Positions 24,870-34,191 are shown, numbered from the stretch's first letter. The stretch is 64,000 nt of DNA from Nannocystis punicea (GCF_026965555.1 NZ_CP114040.1:12106001-12170000); one strand, 5' to 3'. The notes: generated by a model not told the origin, from the letters alone. A program made the numbers and translations.

Positions 24870-26216
24870 TCAAGCGCGCAGGCCCGGCAGCTCCCCGCTG
24901 TTGTAGACGGGGTTGCCGAACTGGTCGTCGTCGATCCCCATCGCGTTCTGCAGCGACACGAACAGCTGGTTGTGCGTGGCCGTCTTCGGCTGGACCACGT
25001 ACCGCCCCGTATTGAAGTAGCCGCCGGCGCTGCCGGCCAACACGTAGGGCATCTGGCGCCGGTCGTGGTTGTTCCCCTTCGCCTGCTCGTTCACCCACAC
25101 CAGGACGCAGCTGTCGAACAGGGTGCCGCCGCCCTCGGGGATGGCCTTGAGGCTGGAGATCAGGTACGCCAGCTGCTCGGCGTACCAGGTGTTGATGCGC
25201 GTGTTGTGCTCGACCATCTTCGTGTCTTCGTCGCCCTTGTGGGCCAGCGAGTGATGGCCCTCCCGCAGCTCCTCGCCCATGAACGAATAGACGTAGTCGG
25301 CGGCCGAGTGCGTCCACATCAGCGTGCCCACGCGCGTCAGGTCGCAGGCCATCGCCATCGCCAGGAGGTCCATCTGCAGCTTCCCGATCGCCGGCAGCTG
25401 CTCGACCCGCGAGGGGTCGAGCGGCGCGCCCAGGTCGAGCACCTTGCACTCGCCGCCGAACTGCACGCCCGCGCCCTGCAATCGGTCCTGGATCGACGCC
25501 AGCGAGGAGACGTGGATCTCGAGCTTCTCGCGGTCCTGGTCCTCCATCCGATCGGCGAGGCGCCGGTAATCCAGCGACACCTGGTCGAGCAGCCGCTGGC
25601 GAGTGCGACGCTGCCGCTCGAGGTCGCCCAGCGACGCCTGGGGGTCGCCGAACAGCCGCGCGTAGGCGGCGGCAGGGTCGTTCTCCGGCGGGATCGGGTC
25701 GCCGGGGCCGCGGTAGCTGATCCGCCCGCCGACGTCGGACTTGCCCACCAGCATCCCGAGCTCGACCGACGGGAACGGGGTCTCCTGCCCGATCGCCTGC
25801 GCGATCTTCTGGTCGATCGAGACCCCCCCGGCCCAGCCCGCCGACTCGCCGGCGTCCCCGGCGAAGGTGCCCTCGAGCAATTCGGTCGCCGTCAAGCTCT
25901 GGCCGGTGCCCTTCTGGTGGGCGTCGCCGGGGCCGTTGAACGCCGACTCCATGTCGACGTTGCCGAGGACGAGCAGGTCGTCGCGGTGCTCCGCGAGCGG
26001 GGTGAGGATCTGGCTCAGCTCGAAGTCCAGCTCGCCGCCCTTCGGCCAGAAGTTCACGGGCACGGTGCCGTTGGGGGTGTAGAAGAAGATGATGCGCTTG
26101 GGCGGCGCCTCGGGGTTGGCGAAGGTGGGCCGGCCGCGCGACAGGAGGGGCAGCGCGAGCGCCGAGGCCCCGAGGTATCGCAGCAGATCGCGGCGGGTGT
26201 GACGAATCCGATTCAT
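24870..26216 (-). CDS. DUF1552 protein, Tat-exported
   Basis: A 448-residue protein of the DUF1552 family, abundant in Planctomycetes and Myxococcota and distantly related to sulfatase-type alkaline phosphatases. The N-terminus has a Tat signal (HTRRDLLRYLGASALALPLL). The core shows family landmarks KRIIFFYTPNGTVPVNFWP, LSQILTPLAEHRDDLLVL, QLPAIGKLQMDLLAMAMACDLTRVGTL and the histidine-rich WTHSAADYVYSF / EGHHSLAHKGD region, a possible metal site. It overlaps the stop of the DUF1592 gene by four bases (ATGA, 26213-26216), so it is translationally coupled. These pairs are thought to form a periplasmic or surface redox/hydrolase unit, but no activity is established. A decayed paralogue lies at about 30.6-31.0 kb. 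Confidence 0.92.
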   Translation of the reverse strand: MNRIRHTRRDLLRYLGASALALPLLSRGRPTFANPEAPPKRIIFFYTPNGTVPVNFWPKGGELDFELSQILTPLAEHRDDLLVLGNVDMESAFNGPGDAHQKGTGQSLTATELLEGTFAGDAGESAGWAGGVSIDQKIAQAIGQETPFPSVELGMLVGKSDVGGRISYRGPGDPIPPENDPAAAYARLFGDPQASLGDLERQRRTRQRLLDQVSLDYRRLADRMEDQDREKLEIHVSSLASIQDRLQGAGVQFGGECKVLDLGAPLDPSRVEQLPAIGKLQMDLLAMAMACDLTRVGTLMWTHSAADYVYSFMGEELREGHHSLAHKGDEDTKMVEHNTRINTWYAEQLAYLISSLKAIPEGGGTLFDSCVLVWVNEQAKGNNHDRRQMPYVLAGSAGGYFNTGRYVVQPKTATHNQLFVSLQNAMGIDDDQFGNPVYNSGELPGLRA

Positions 26217-27871
26217 TGCTCTTCTCCCTTCCAGACGCCGGGCGCCCGGCGGTAGCGGAACGCGGCGGTCTGCGTGAGCGCCGTCAGCAGCTCCTGGATG
26301 CGATATCCGGAGGACGCGAAGGCCTCGCGGACCTGGGCCAGGCTCTCGTCGTCGGCGTCGGTCTCGGCGCGCCCGTGCGCGAAGCGGAACCACTGGGTGG
26401 TGACGCAGTCGCGGACCTGCTGGCTGTCTGCGAGCAGCGCCCCGAGCTCGCTCGCCCCCTCGAAGGGCCCGACGATGTCCGCGACCCCGAGGACCTCGCC
26501 GCTCGCGTCGATCTCCAGCCCGTTCTCCCGGTCGCGCCAGCGACCGAGCGCGTCGAAGTGCTCGAAGCCGAGGCCGACCGGGTCGAGCAATTGGTGGCAG
26601 CCGGAGCACTGCGGGTCGACCTTGTGCTGCTCGAGCTGCTCGCGCGTGGTCTTGGTGATGTCGACCTCGGGCGGCTCGGGGACCACGTCGGGCGGAGGCG
26701 GCGGCACCTGGCACAACAGCCGCTCGCGCACGAATTTGCCGCGGTGGACCGGCGAGGAGCGGTTCGGCTTGGCGTAGAGGGCGAGCAACCCGGCCTGGGT
26801 GAGGAACCCGGAGTAGCGCTTCGGATCGAGCTCGACCTTCACGAACTCGTCGGCGTCCGCCGAGGGCGCGGGGAGCCCGTAGAACTCGGCGAGCTGCTTG
26901 TTGACCATGGTGAACGGCGCCGTGAACAGAGTGTCGAGCGAGGCGTCGGCGTCGAAGATCGCGGACTCGAAGAAGACCTCGGCCTCCTTCTGCCACAGCG
27001 GCAAGAGCGACGGCTGGTAGTCGGGGTAGAGGTCGACGTCCTTGCCGATGCCCGCGAGCACGGTGGTGATCTTCTGCAGGCCCAGCCACTGGCGGTGGAA
27101 GTTCCGCACCACCTCGCGCGCCCGCGGGGCCCGCAGCAGGCGGCGAGCCTGCGCCGCGAGCTGCTCGGGCGTCCGCAGTTGGTCGGCGTCGGCCGCGTCC
27201 ATGAGGATCCGATCGGGCGGGCTGTTCCAGAACAGGAAGGACAGCCGGCTCGCCATCTCGTAGGGCGAGAGCTCGTCGATGCCGTCGGCGTCGGGGCTCC
27301 CACGCCCGAACTCGACGCGGTAGAGGAAGTGCGGCGACTGCAGCATCCCCGAGATCGCCAGCGTGACCCCGCCGAGCGCGGAGAACCCGTCGTCCATGGC
27401 GGTCCCGTCGCTGAAGACCATGAACCACTCGTCGACCTCCTCGTCGCTGAGCGGGCGGCGAAAGACGTCCCTGCCGAAGCTGCGCACCCACTCCTTCGCC
27501 GCCGCGCCGCACTCGCCCGTGATGCTGGCGGCGTCCTTGCATTCGCCCAGCCCCTCGAGGACGGCCGGCCCGTGCCGACCCGCGATCTTCTCGGCGGCGT
27601 CGAGGAACTGCTCGGCCAGGAGCGGGCTGACGACCAACGCCGCCGCCTGATTGTCGTACCCCAGCGCGGTCTCCTCCGGGACGAACGCGTCCGCGGGCCG
27701 AGTCGTGTCGCCGAAGAGCTGGAAGATCGCGTTGTTGTACTCGACCCGGGTGAGCCGGCGCAGCGGCGAGGGCCCGGGATCGCCGCTGCTGAGAGTCGGC
27801 TTGTCGTCGCCGTCGCAGGCCGAGCTCGCGACGAGCAGCGACAGGAGCGTGATGCTGAGTGACTTCGTCAT
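26213..27871 (-). CDS. DUF1592-family (planctomycete-type cytochrome c-like) lipoprotein
   Basis: A 552-residue exported lipoprotein with signal peptide ending ASSAC (Cys19). The domain order is the usual DUF1587 (LRRLTRVEYNNAIFQLFGD), DUF1595 (FGRDVFRRPLSDEEV), DUF1592 (LSFLFWNSPPDRILMDAA), DUF1588 (YSGFLTQAGLLALYAKPN..SSPVHRGKFVRERLLC) and DUF1585 (SQQVRDCVTTQWFRFAHGR). A CSGCH heme-c motif stands just before LDPVGLGFEHFD, so a covalently bound heme is expected. It is the partner of the DUF1552 gene it overlaps and begins 22 bases after the heme-site/propeller gene. Probable role in periplasmic or surface electron transfer (inferred); no substrate known. Confidence 0.93.
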   Translation of the reverse strand: MTKSLSITLLSLLVASSACDGDDKPTLSSGDPGPSPLRRLTRVEYNNAIFQLFGDTTRPADAFVPEETALGYDNQAAALVVSPLLAEQFLDAAEKIAGRHGPAVLEGLGECKDAASITGECGAAAKEWVRSFGRDVFRRPLSDEEVDEWFMVFSDGTAMDDGFSALGGVTLAISGMLQSPHFLYRVEFGRGSPDADGIDELSPYEMASRLSFLFWNSPPDRILMDAADADQLRTPEQLAAQARRLLRAPRAREVVRNFHRQWLGLQKITTVLAGIGKDVDLYPDYQPSLLPLWQKEAEVFFESAIFDADASLDTLFTAPFTMVNKQLAEFYGLPAPSADADEFVKVELDPKRYSGFLTQAGLLALYAKPNRSSPVHRGKFVRERLLCQVPPPPPDVVPEPPEVDITKTTREQLEQHKVDPQCSGCHQLLDPVGLGFEHFDALGRWRDRENGLEIDASGEVLGVADIVGPFEGASELGALLADSQQVRDCVTTQWFRFAHGRAETDADDESLAQVREAFASSGYRIQELLTALTQTAAFRYRRAPGVWKGEEQ

Positions 27872-27893
27872 TGGGTCCACTCTCTTTCCGACC

Positions 27894-29915
27894 TCAGAGG
27901 GCCGGGAATTTGGCGATGTAGCCGTCGCTGTTGCCGTAACCGCGGAGCTCGCCGGCCGGGTCGAGGTCGAGCTTCGACGCGAAGTAACGCCCCACCACCA
28001 GGGGGTGGCCGGCCGAATCGGCGTCGACCCCGAGCGCGATCTCGGTGCCGCTCCCGCCCCAGCGCCGCGCCGACAGGTTGTTGCCCGACGCGTCGAAGCG
28101 GGCCAGGTAGACGTCGCTCTTGCCCGCGCTGACCGTGTCGCCCGCGTCGCCGAACCGCGCCGCCCCGGCGAGCGAGCCCGCGAGGAAGATCGTACCGTCG
28201 ACGCCGATCGCCAGGCCCGGCCAGGTGTTGGTCTCGTAGACGTTCTCGAATTGGTCGAGCTCGTCACCGTAACCGAAGGCCCACACCGCGGCGCCTTCCG
28301 GCGTGAAGCGGGCCAGGAAGATGTCGCGCGCGCCGGCGGAGGCGAGCTGGTCCGTCTTGCCGCCGAAGTCGAGCGCGCCGGAGAACGCCCCGGTGATCAC
28401 GACCTCCCCGTTGCCCGCGAGCGCGATGTCGTAGCCGCGATCGCTGCCCGCGCCGCCGGCCGAGTGCGCCCACAGCGGAGCGCCGTCGGGCCCGTACTTG
28501 CCGACGATCACGTCGGTCTCGCCGACCGCTTGCAGATCGGCCCCGCCGAAGTCGACCGTCTCGGAGAAGTACCCCGTGAAGTAGACCCCGCTGTCGTCGG
28601 CCGCGACGCCCCAGCCGTAGTCGTCACCCGGGCCGCCGATCCGCTCGACCCACTCGATGTCCCCGCCGGCCCCGGCGAGCTTCATGACGAACAGATCGCG
28701 CAGCCCCCGGCTCATGAACTCGGTCTCGCCGAAGATGGCGTCGCTCGTGAGCGTGCCGGTCACGTACACGTTGCCCGCGGGGTCGACCGCGACGCGCTCG
28801 CTGCGCTCGGGATCGATGCCGCCGACCATCGTGCTCCACAGGTGGTTGCCGCCGCCGTCGAAGCGGGCGACGAAGATGTCGTCGGTGCCGCGGGCGTCGA
28901 GCGGGCCGCCGCCGAAGTCGACGATGCCGAACGCCCGGCCGACGAGCACGATGTTGCCCGCCGCGTCGACGACGACGTCGCCCACGTACTGGTTGCTGCT
29001 GTCGCCGAAGACGTGGGTCCAGAGCGAGTTGCCGAATTTGTCGTAGCGGGCGAGGAAGATGTCGTGCTTGCCGTTGACGGAGGCGTGGACCCCGTCGCCG
29101 AGGCCGACCGTGCCCTCGAAGTCACCGGCGACGATCACGTCGTCGTTGGTGCGATCGACGGCGACCGCGCGGGCCTGTTGGTTGCCCACGTTCTGGTAGC
29201 CGATCGCCCAGGTCTCCGCGCACGCCGGCGTCGCGCCGTCGCAGTTCTCGTCCTCGGGCGTGAGGCAGTTCTCGCCCAGCGGCGCCACCTCGCCCTCGCA
29301 GGGCCCCCACGACGAATCGTCGAGGCAGCTCTGCACCCCGGCCTTACAATTGCCCAGACCCTGGGTCTCCGGGAGGCCGGAGTAGCACTCGCGCGTCTCA
29401 CCAGGCGCGCACGTGGTCGGCGGCGGCGGGACGGCGTCGGTGTCGGTGTCGGTCTCGGGCTCGCCCCCGCTGCTGGTGCTGCCATTGTCCTCGGTCGGGG
29501 TGTACTCCAGGCCGGAGATCCACTCGACGATGCACTGGACATCCTGCTCGGGGAGCGGCTCGCTCCCGAGCGGCATCGCGACGCCGCAGCCGGGGTCGGG
29601 CCTCAGCTTCTCGATCAATACGCTGCTCTCGGGGTCGGACGGATCGGCGATCGGGCCCCCGCACTGCGTGGCCGGCTGGAGCACGATTCGCCGCTCCAGG
29701 TCCGCTCCCACCAGATCGAGCCCCGCAGCCGGATCCGCGCCCTCGTGGCACGCCGCCGTCGAGCACTTCTCGACGAACAGCCGCGGGACATCGAGCTCCG
29801 CGCACCGATCCGTGGCCGGCGGCGTCTGAGGCGATTCGTGGCAACCTGAAACCGTCATGGCGAGCCCGAGCGCCGCCAGCCAGTGGTGGGTGCAGTGATC
29901 CATACAGTGGTCCAT
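27894..29915 (-). CDS. Lipoprotein with atypical heme-site region and SBBP beta-propeller repeats
   Basis: A 673-residue protein, first gene of the operon. A Met/His/Cys-rich start leads to a signal peptide ending VSGC (Cys25 from the first Met; a second Met at 29903 is possible). Residues about 35-150 resemble the planctomycete cytochrome-c-like region, with LFVEKCSTAACHEGADPAAGLDL and VLIEKLRPDPGCG. The spacing is C-x4-CH, so heme binding is uncertain. A Ser/Thr/Asp linker and a Cys-rich knot (CVPGETRECY-like, CKAGVQSC, CEGEV) follow. The rest is SBBP-type propeller blades (AVAVDRTNDDVIVAGDFEG, DIALAGNGEVVITGAFSG, GLAIGVDGTIFLAGSLAG). It presumably displays or recruits the DUF1592/DUF1552 pair at the surface. 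Confidence 0.85.
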   Translation of the reverse strand: MDHCMDHCTHHWLAALGLAMTVSGCHESPQTPPATDRCAELDVPRLFVEKCSTAACHEGADPAAGLDLVGADLERRIVLQPATQCGGPIADPSDPESSVLIEKLRPDPGCGVAMPLGSEPLPEQDVQCIVEWISGLEYTPTEDNGSTSSGGEPETDTDTDAVPPPPTTCAPGETRECYSGLPETQGLGNCKAGVQSCLDDSSWGPCEGEVAPLGENCLTPEDENCDGATPACAETWAIGYQNVGNQQARAVAVDRTNDDVIVAGDFEGTVGLGDGVHASVNGKHDIFLARYDKFGNSLWTHVFGDSSNQYVGDVVVDAAGNIVLVGRAFGIVDFGGGPLDARGTDDIFVARFDGGGNHLWSTMVGGIDPERSERVAVDPAGNVYVTGTLTSDAIFGETEFMSRGLRDLFVMKLAGAGGDIEWVERIGGPGDDYGWGVAADDSGVYFTGYFSETVDFGGADLQAVGETDVIVGKYGPDGAPLWAHSAGGAGSDRGYDIALAGNGEVVITGAFSGALDFGGKTDQLASAGARDIFLARFTPEGAAVWAFGYGDELDQFENVYETNTWPGLAIGVDGTIFLAGSLAGAARFGDAGDTVSAGKSDVYLARFDASGNNLSARRWGGSGTEIALGVDADSAGHPLVVGRYFASKLDLDPAGELRGYGNSDGYIAKFPAL

Positions 29916-30579
29916 GCAAAATCCGGTGTGTCGTCAGGTGCACATGAGCCGGACGGAATCGCGCGACCGATACCGATGATTCGCGCCCCTGCGTCTTGCT
30001 ACACGTGTCAGTGTTTTAGTCGCCCGCGGCCCGCAGCCCTGTCGCGATATCATCGAACCGTTCATCGTCCGGTCGTAGGGCTGGCGCTGCGTCGACAGCG
30101 TCGGCTGGTAATTCCTTGGGCTGGATCCGAGTGGCGCGCAATGACGCCGTCCACACGCGACCGCGCTCGAAATCGTCGCTCAGAGAGTCCCTGGCCCGCC
30201 GTCATCACGCTCGGCGAGACGGCCCTCGAACATCCGCCACAACGATCAATGTCGCGAGGCCGACGACGTGCCGCCGCGGAGGCACGTTCCACGCACCCGA
30301 ACGACGAGTGAGCATTCGCCTCTCGCCGGAGCCGACCCCCGATCGATCACCGTCGAGCCAGATCCGCGGCGCGCCTTCGAGCCCGGCCTCGACTCTCTGG
30401 TGCGCTCGATCGCCGGCGTCGCGCGGTGCCACGACAGAATCACGGGGCGCTCGGAGATCCCGATCACAGCCGCGGCCGCCTCGTGAACACCCACTCGAGC
30501 CTCCGCTCGCGCTGCGGAGGCGACGCCGGCCCGACGTTGCACCGCCGCGGAACACGAGCGCGATCCTCGAGCGGGACAG
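29916..30579. other. About 660-base region without an intact gene
   Basis: Upstream of the DUF1592 operon and before the DUF1552 remnant. No frame has a recognisable domain. Some AT-richer sequence at 29985-30060 could hold the operon promoter on the minus strand, but no clear -35/-10 pair was found. Confidence 0.4.
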
Positions 30580-31016
30580 ACGATTCACGAGGTGCCGAGC
30601 AGAGGTGCCTGTGCGCTCGTCGCGGGTCCGCTGCGCCCGTCCCCGTCCACGCGCCCCGGGACCGCGACCGACGACCCGGCCCCGAACCCGCCCGCGCTCC
30701 CGCAGCAGTTCCGCGGTCAGGGCGCGCTCAAGCGGCTCGTCGTGTTCTGACCCCGAAACGGCACGATCATGAACGATTGGCGGCCGAACGGCGGCGCCGA
30801 CGCCTACACCTTCGGCGGATCCTCCAGCCGCTCGAGGCGCACGAGCAGGACATCATCGTCCTCGACCGCGACCCCGAAGCGCAGGCGCGCAAGACCGACA
30901 CCGCGGCACGATCGGCCGCCGATGCTCGGGGACTTCATGGACTCGAGCGAGGTCGGCAACATCCTCGCGGTCGGCAAGCTGCGGATGGACCTGCTGACGA
31001 TGCCCCTGGCCTGCGT
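30580..31016 (+). pseudogene. Decayed DUF1552 gene fragment
   Basis: Pieces of a DUF1552 protein appear in order but in different frames. LPQQFRGQGALKRLVVF ends at TGA 30748-30750, exactly where the intact paralogue has FFYTPNGT. The same frame resumes with PRNGTIMNDWRPNGGADAYTFGG (to about 30819). The frame then shifts and ILQPLEAHEQDIIVLDRD follows, matching ILTPLAEHRDDLLVL of the gene at 24870. A further shift gives VGNILAVGKLRMDLLTMPLAC (to about 31014), matching PAIGKLQMDLLAMAMAC. The Tat-signal region upstream is also scrambled, and the C-terminal two thirds are gone. It is a dead copy with at least one nonsense codon and two frameshifts. Confidence 0.8.
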
Positions 31017-31056
31017 AGCGCGCCCCGGCGGACGCCGGGCGGCCCGCCGGCGTCTC

Positions 31057-31070
31057 TGTCCTTCGGGACA
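31057..31070. repeat. Intergenic copy of the TGTCC-N4-GGACA palindrome
   Basis: Perfect arms TGTCC / GGACA around TTCG, just beyond the DUF1552 remnant. A TTCG loop is the most stable RNA tetraloop. Confidence 0.7.
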
Positions 31071-31203
31071 TATTGCGAGAATCGAGACCGTGGCGCAGGC
31101 GCCCGGCGGGGCCGACCGCCGGGCGCGCCGCTCATCCGCGGGGAGACCGGCGCAGCGCCGGTGGTTCGCTTCGCGGCCGATGCTAGGCTCGATCGGGGTC
31201 GGG

Positions 31204-32829
31204 ATGAATTTCGTTCAGCAACACCGGCAGCAGATCCTGCTCGAGTGGGCGACCGAGGCCGGCAAGGCCGCGTCCGCCCGCGGGCTGTCGGACCTCGAGC
31301 TGAAGAACATGATGCCGTTCCTGCTCACTGCGCTGGCCGGCGGCGCCGACCGGGAGAAGGCGCTCGGGCGACACATCGAGAGCCACCTCGGCGACCGCAT
31401 CCGCCGCGGCTTCGAGATGGGCGAGATCGTGGAAGAGTTCGCCATCCTCCAGCGCTGTATCACCGATTGCGCGCGGGGCTCGCCCTCCTCCGAGCGGCCC
31501 AGCGAGGAAGAGCTCGCGCGGATCTTCGTGACCCTGCAGAGCGTCATGGTGCGGACCGCCGACGTCTTCCAGGAGCACATGCGGCTCGACGAACAACATG
31601 AGAAGCGCTACCTCGGCCTGCTGCGGACCCTGGCCGACCAGGCCCTCAGGGCGCCACAGGAGCAGCCGGGCTCGCTGACCGACCGGCTGCAAGAGGCGAT
31701 GCAGATCGTCCGCGAGGCCACCGGGGCCGACGCCGCCGCGCTCCTGTTGTACGAGCCCGAGAGCCGCAACCTGGTCACCAGGGCGGTCGCTGGCGACGCC
31801 GCGGCTCAATTGCGAGAGTTCGCCGCCTCCGTCGACCTCGACTCGTTCACGGGGCAAGTCGCGGCGCACGCCGAAGCAACCGTCGTGGACGACGTCGTCA
31901 CCACCGAGCTCGAGGTCAGCGACGCCCTCCGCTTCAGCGGGATCCACTCGCTGCTCGGCGTCCGCCTCCCGCGCCACCGCCGATTCCTCGGCATCATGTA
32001 CATCGGCCTCCGCGAGGCGCGGACCTTCAGCAGCCGTGAGATCCGCCGGCTGGAGGCGCTGGGCGAGGGACTCACGCTCCACCTCGACAACGCGAAGCTC
32101 CACGCCGAGCTCCGCGAACGCCTCGCCGAGGTCGAAACCGAACGCAAGCTGCGCGAGCGCTTCACCGCCGTCCTCGCCCACGACCTCCGCGGTCCGCTGT
32201 CGACCGCCAAGATGAGCGCGCTGCTGCTCAAGAAGATCGGCAACGGCGCGCAACGGCCCGAGCTCATCGATCGCATCCACAGCAACCTCGACGTCATCGA
32301 CCGAATGATCCACGACCTCCTCGACGTCGGCCGGCTGCGCGCCGGTCAGCGGTTGCCCCTGCGCATCGACTGGTGCGACCTGCGCACCCTCGCCGAAGAG
32401 GTCGTCGAAGACCTGCGGCTGGTGCACGGCTGCTGCTTCGAAGTCGCGGGCGCTCACGATGTCCGCGGCATGTGGAGCCGTGACGAGCTCAAGCGGGCGC
32501 TGTGGAACCTGGCCGAGAACGGCATCAAATACGGCACCCCCGACAGCCCGATCACGCTTCGAGTCGAGCGACGAGCCCATGAGGCCGAAATCGGGGTCCA
32601 CAATTTCGGCCCTGCGATCTCAGGGGCGAATCGTGAACACATCTTCGACCCGTTCGCGCACGGCCGCACTCCGCCGCGGGTCGGCGAGAGCTGGGGCCTC
32701 GGCCTCGCCGTGGTGCGGGCCTGCGCCGAGGCTCACGGCGGCAGCGTATCGGTCACCAGCGACGAGAGCGACGGGACGACGTTCACCATGGTCCTGCCCC
32801 TCGATGCGAGGCCGTATCAGCCGGCGTAG
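31204..32829 (+). CDS. Sensor histidine kinase with RsbRD-type N-domain and GAF domain
   Basis: A 541-residue soluble histidine kinase. Residues about 5-90 are a helical RsbRD-like N-terminal sensor (HRQQILLEWATEAG...EIVEEFAILQRCITD). Residues about 158-298 form a GAF domain (LQEAMQIVREATGADAAALLLY...HSLLGVRLPR...LGIMYIGL). HisKA follows with phospho-acceptor His326 in VLAHDLRGPLS. The HATPase_c domain (about 425-535) has the N-box LWNLAENGIKYG and G-box GLGLAVVRACAEAHGG. No membrane segment is present, so it senses an intracellular or diffusible signal. No response regulator is adjacent, which makes it an orphan kinase as is common in myxobacteria. ATG 31180 is an alternative start. Confidence 0.9.
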   Translation: MNFVQQHRQQILLEWATEAGKAASARGLSDLELKNMMPFLLTALAGGADREKALGRHIESHLGDRIRRGFEMGEIVEEFAILQRCITDCARGSPSSERPSEEELARIFVTLQSVMVRTADVFQEHMRLDEQHEKRYLGLLRTLADQALRAPQEQPGSLTDRLQEAMQIVREATGADAAALLLYEPESRNLVTRAVAGDAAAQLREFAASVDLDSFTGQVAAHAEATVVDDVVTTELEVSDALRFSGIHSLLGVRLPRHRRFLGIMYIGLREARTFSSREIRRLEALGEGLTLHLDNAKLHAELRERLAEVETERKLRERFTAVLAHDLRGPLSTAKMSALLLKKIGNGAQRPELIDRIHSNLDVIDRMIHDLLDVGRLRAGQRLPLRIDWCDLRTLAEEVVEDLRLVHGCCFEVAGAHDVRGMWSRDELKRALWNLAENGIKYGTPDSPITLRVERRAHEAEIGVHNFGPAISGANREHIFDPFAHGRTPPRVGESWGLGLAVVRACAEAHGGSVSVTSDESDGTTFTMVLPLDARPYQPA

Positions 32830-33092
32830 CACCGGCCACGGTCCTCACCTGTGCCGCAAACGGGCGCTGAATCAGCGGAGCGCGAGACACGCGGTGGTTC
32901 GCGTGCTACGGTGGTCCGTCTTGCTCACGAAGAACGTCGGGCTGCGACGACGAAGCCTCGAATCGTCGCGTGCCCAACAATTTTGCATGCCAAATTTTTA
33001 CACGCCCAACTTCCACGGCCACGCGCCGGCTCGCCTGGAGCGCCGGACGGAGCACTGCGCGGGCGACGGTCCACGCGAGCGAGCCTGAGCCG

Positions 33093-33542
33093 ATGCAGAT
33101 CAATGGACTTCACCTCCCGACCGCATTGATGCGGGCGATCGGCGAGCGACGGTGGCGCCGGCCCGCTGTCGAAGTCCTCCGCCGTGTCTTCCGCGAGAGC
33201 CCGATCAAGGTGCAGCTCTACGACCTGGATGAGATGCGCGCGGCCAATCACCGGTGGTTGGAAGAGAAGGATCCCGCATACTTCGGCCGCTCGGACGCCA
33301 AGAAGCCGCCGGGCAACATCGACCCGGCGCGCTCGTTGCTCCTCGGGCTCCTCGGCCCCCACATGCCCTTCGCCCTCGATTATCGCACCTCCGACGATCG
33401 GCCCTCCGTCCTGTACCTCCACTCGGGCGGCGACCAGTGGATCACCGTCGCCGGCGACATCGAACAATTGCTCGCTCGCCTGCAACTCGACGGACTGCCC
33501 GCTGGCCTCGACTCGTGCGCTCCCGCTCGTCGCGTGCGCTAG
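33093..33542 (+). CDS. Small conserved hypothetical protein
   Basis: A 149-residue soluble protein. The C-terminal half, ALDYRTSDDRPSVLYLHSGGDQWITVAGDIEQLLARL, has the strand-strand-helix pattern seen in SMI1/KNR4 (SUKH) proteins: a value compared to P.V.YL, then W..VA..IE.LL. This hints at a SUKH-like fold, a group that includes toxin immunity proteins. The N-terminal part (LPTALMRAIGERRWRRPAVEVLRRVF) is helical and basic. Similarity is weak and the assignment tentative. The ATG at 33093 is taken because the sequence before it is AT-richer and non-coding. It is monocistronic, behind the kinase. Confidence 0.6.
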   Translation: MQINGLHLPTALMRAIGERRWRRPAVEVLRRVFRESPIKVQLYDLDEMRAANHRWLEEKDPAYFGRSDAKKPPGNIDPARSLLLGLLGPHMPFALDYRTSDDRPSVLYLHSGGDQWITVAGDIEQLLARLQLDGLPAGLDSCAPARRVR

Positions 33543-33858
33543 CGCGGCGGCTCATCCGCAGCCGCCTTGCGCTCGACGAATCCCGCCTCACGCACACGAG
33601 GCCCCGACCCGGCCGCATTGCCGTCGCGGCGGCGTGGTGCTAGGGTCTCGATGTCATTCGTTTCTGGCGCACTTGCACGCTCGGGCTTTGGTCGACTCCG
33701 CGTCGCCTGAACGTCACGGGGTTCATTTCCGGCGACGTTGATGGTGCAGCACCTGCCTTGCTGCGATCTTCGTTCGAGCGCCGGCTCTTCGACCGAGAAT
33801 TCCCCCGCACACACCGGCGCGCTGCGCCGAGAGCCCGATCCAGAGACGAATCAAGACA
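33543..33858. other. 316-base intergenic/leader region before the RRM gene
   Basis: No gene seen. It includes a small hairpin GCAGCA/TGCTGC (33746-33764) about 100 bases before the RRM start, so a structured 5' leader is possible, as for many cold-inducible RNA-binding proteins. Confidence 0.4.
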
Positions 33859-34191
33859 ATGGGTAACCGACTCTTCGTAGGCAACCTCTCCTTCCAGATC
33901 ACCGACAGCGACCTTCAGCAGGCCTTCCAGCCGTACGGTACGGTCAAAGAGGTCAAGCTGATGACCGACCGCGAGACCGGTCGCTCGCGCGGCTTCGCGT
34001 TCATCGAGATGATGAGCGCCACCGACGCCCAGCGCGCGATCGAGGCGCTGCACGGCGCGTCGCTCGACGGCCGCCCGCTGCGGGTCTCCGAGGCGGAGGA
34101 GCGGCGCTCCTCGGGCCCGTCGTTCGGCGGCAATGGCGGCAATGGCGGCGGCTACGGTCGCAAGCCCAGCCGCGGGGGCGACCGCTACTGA
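33859..34191 (+). CDS. RNA-recognition-motif (RRM) RNA-binding protein
   Basis: A 110-residue single-RRM protein like the cyanobacterial Rbp and myxobacterial glycine-rich RNA-binding proteins. RNP2 is LFVGNL (residues 5-10) and RNP1 is RGFAFIEM (44-51), with the aromatic/aliphatic positions needed for RNA stacking. The C-terminal 25 residues are Gly/Arg/Asn-rich (SFGGNGGNGGGYGRKPSRGG). Likely a cytoplasmic RNA chaperone, perhaps cold- or stress-regulated (inferred from family). It is monocistronic and ends directly at a strong hairpin. Confidence 0.95.
   Translation: MGNRLFVGNLSFQITDSDLQQAFQPYGTVKEVKLMTDRETGRSRGFAFIEMMSATDAQRAIEALHGASLDGRPLRVSEAEERRSSGPSFGGNGGNGGGYGRKPSRGGDRY

Noticed and set aside
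27651..29849. Plus-strand open frame of over 700 codons opposite the propeller lipoprotein
   Set aside because: Val/Ala/Asp/Arg low-complexity translation and no start context. It is a shadow of the DUF1592-operon genes.
30116..30560. Possible earlier part of the decayed DUF1552 operon (DUF1592 remnants)
   Set aside because: I looked for CxxCH, PLSDEEV or RFAHGR-like fragments in all frames and found none.
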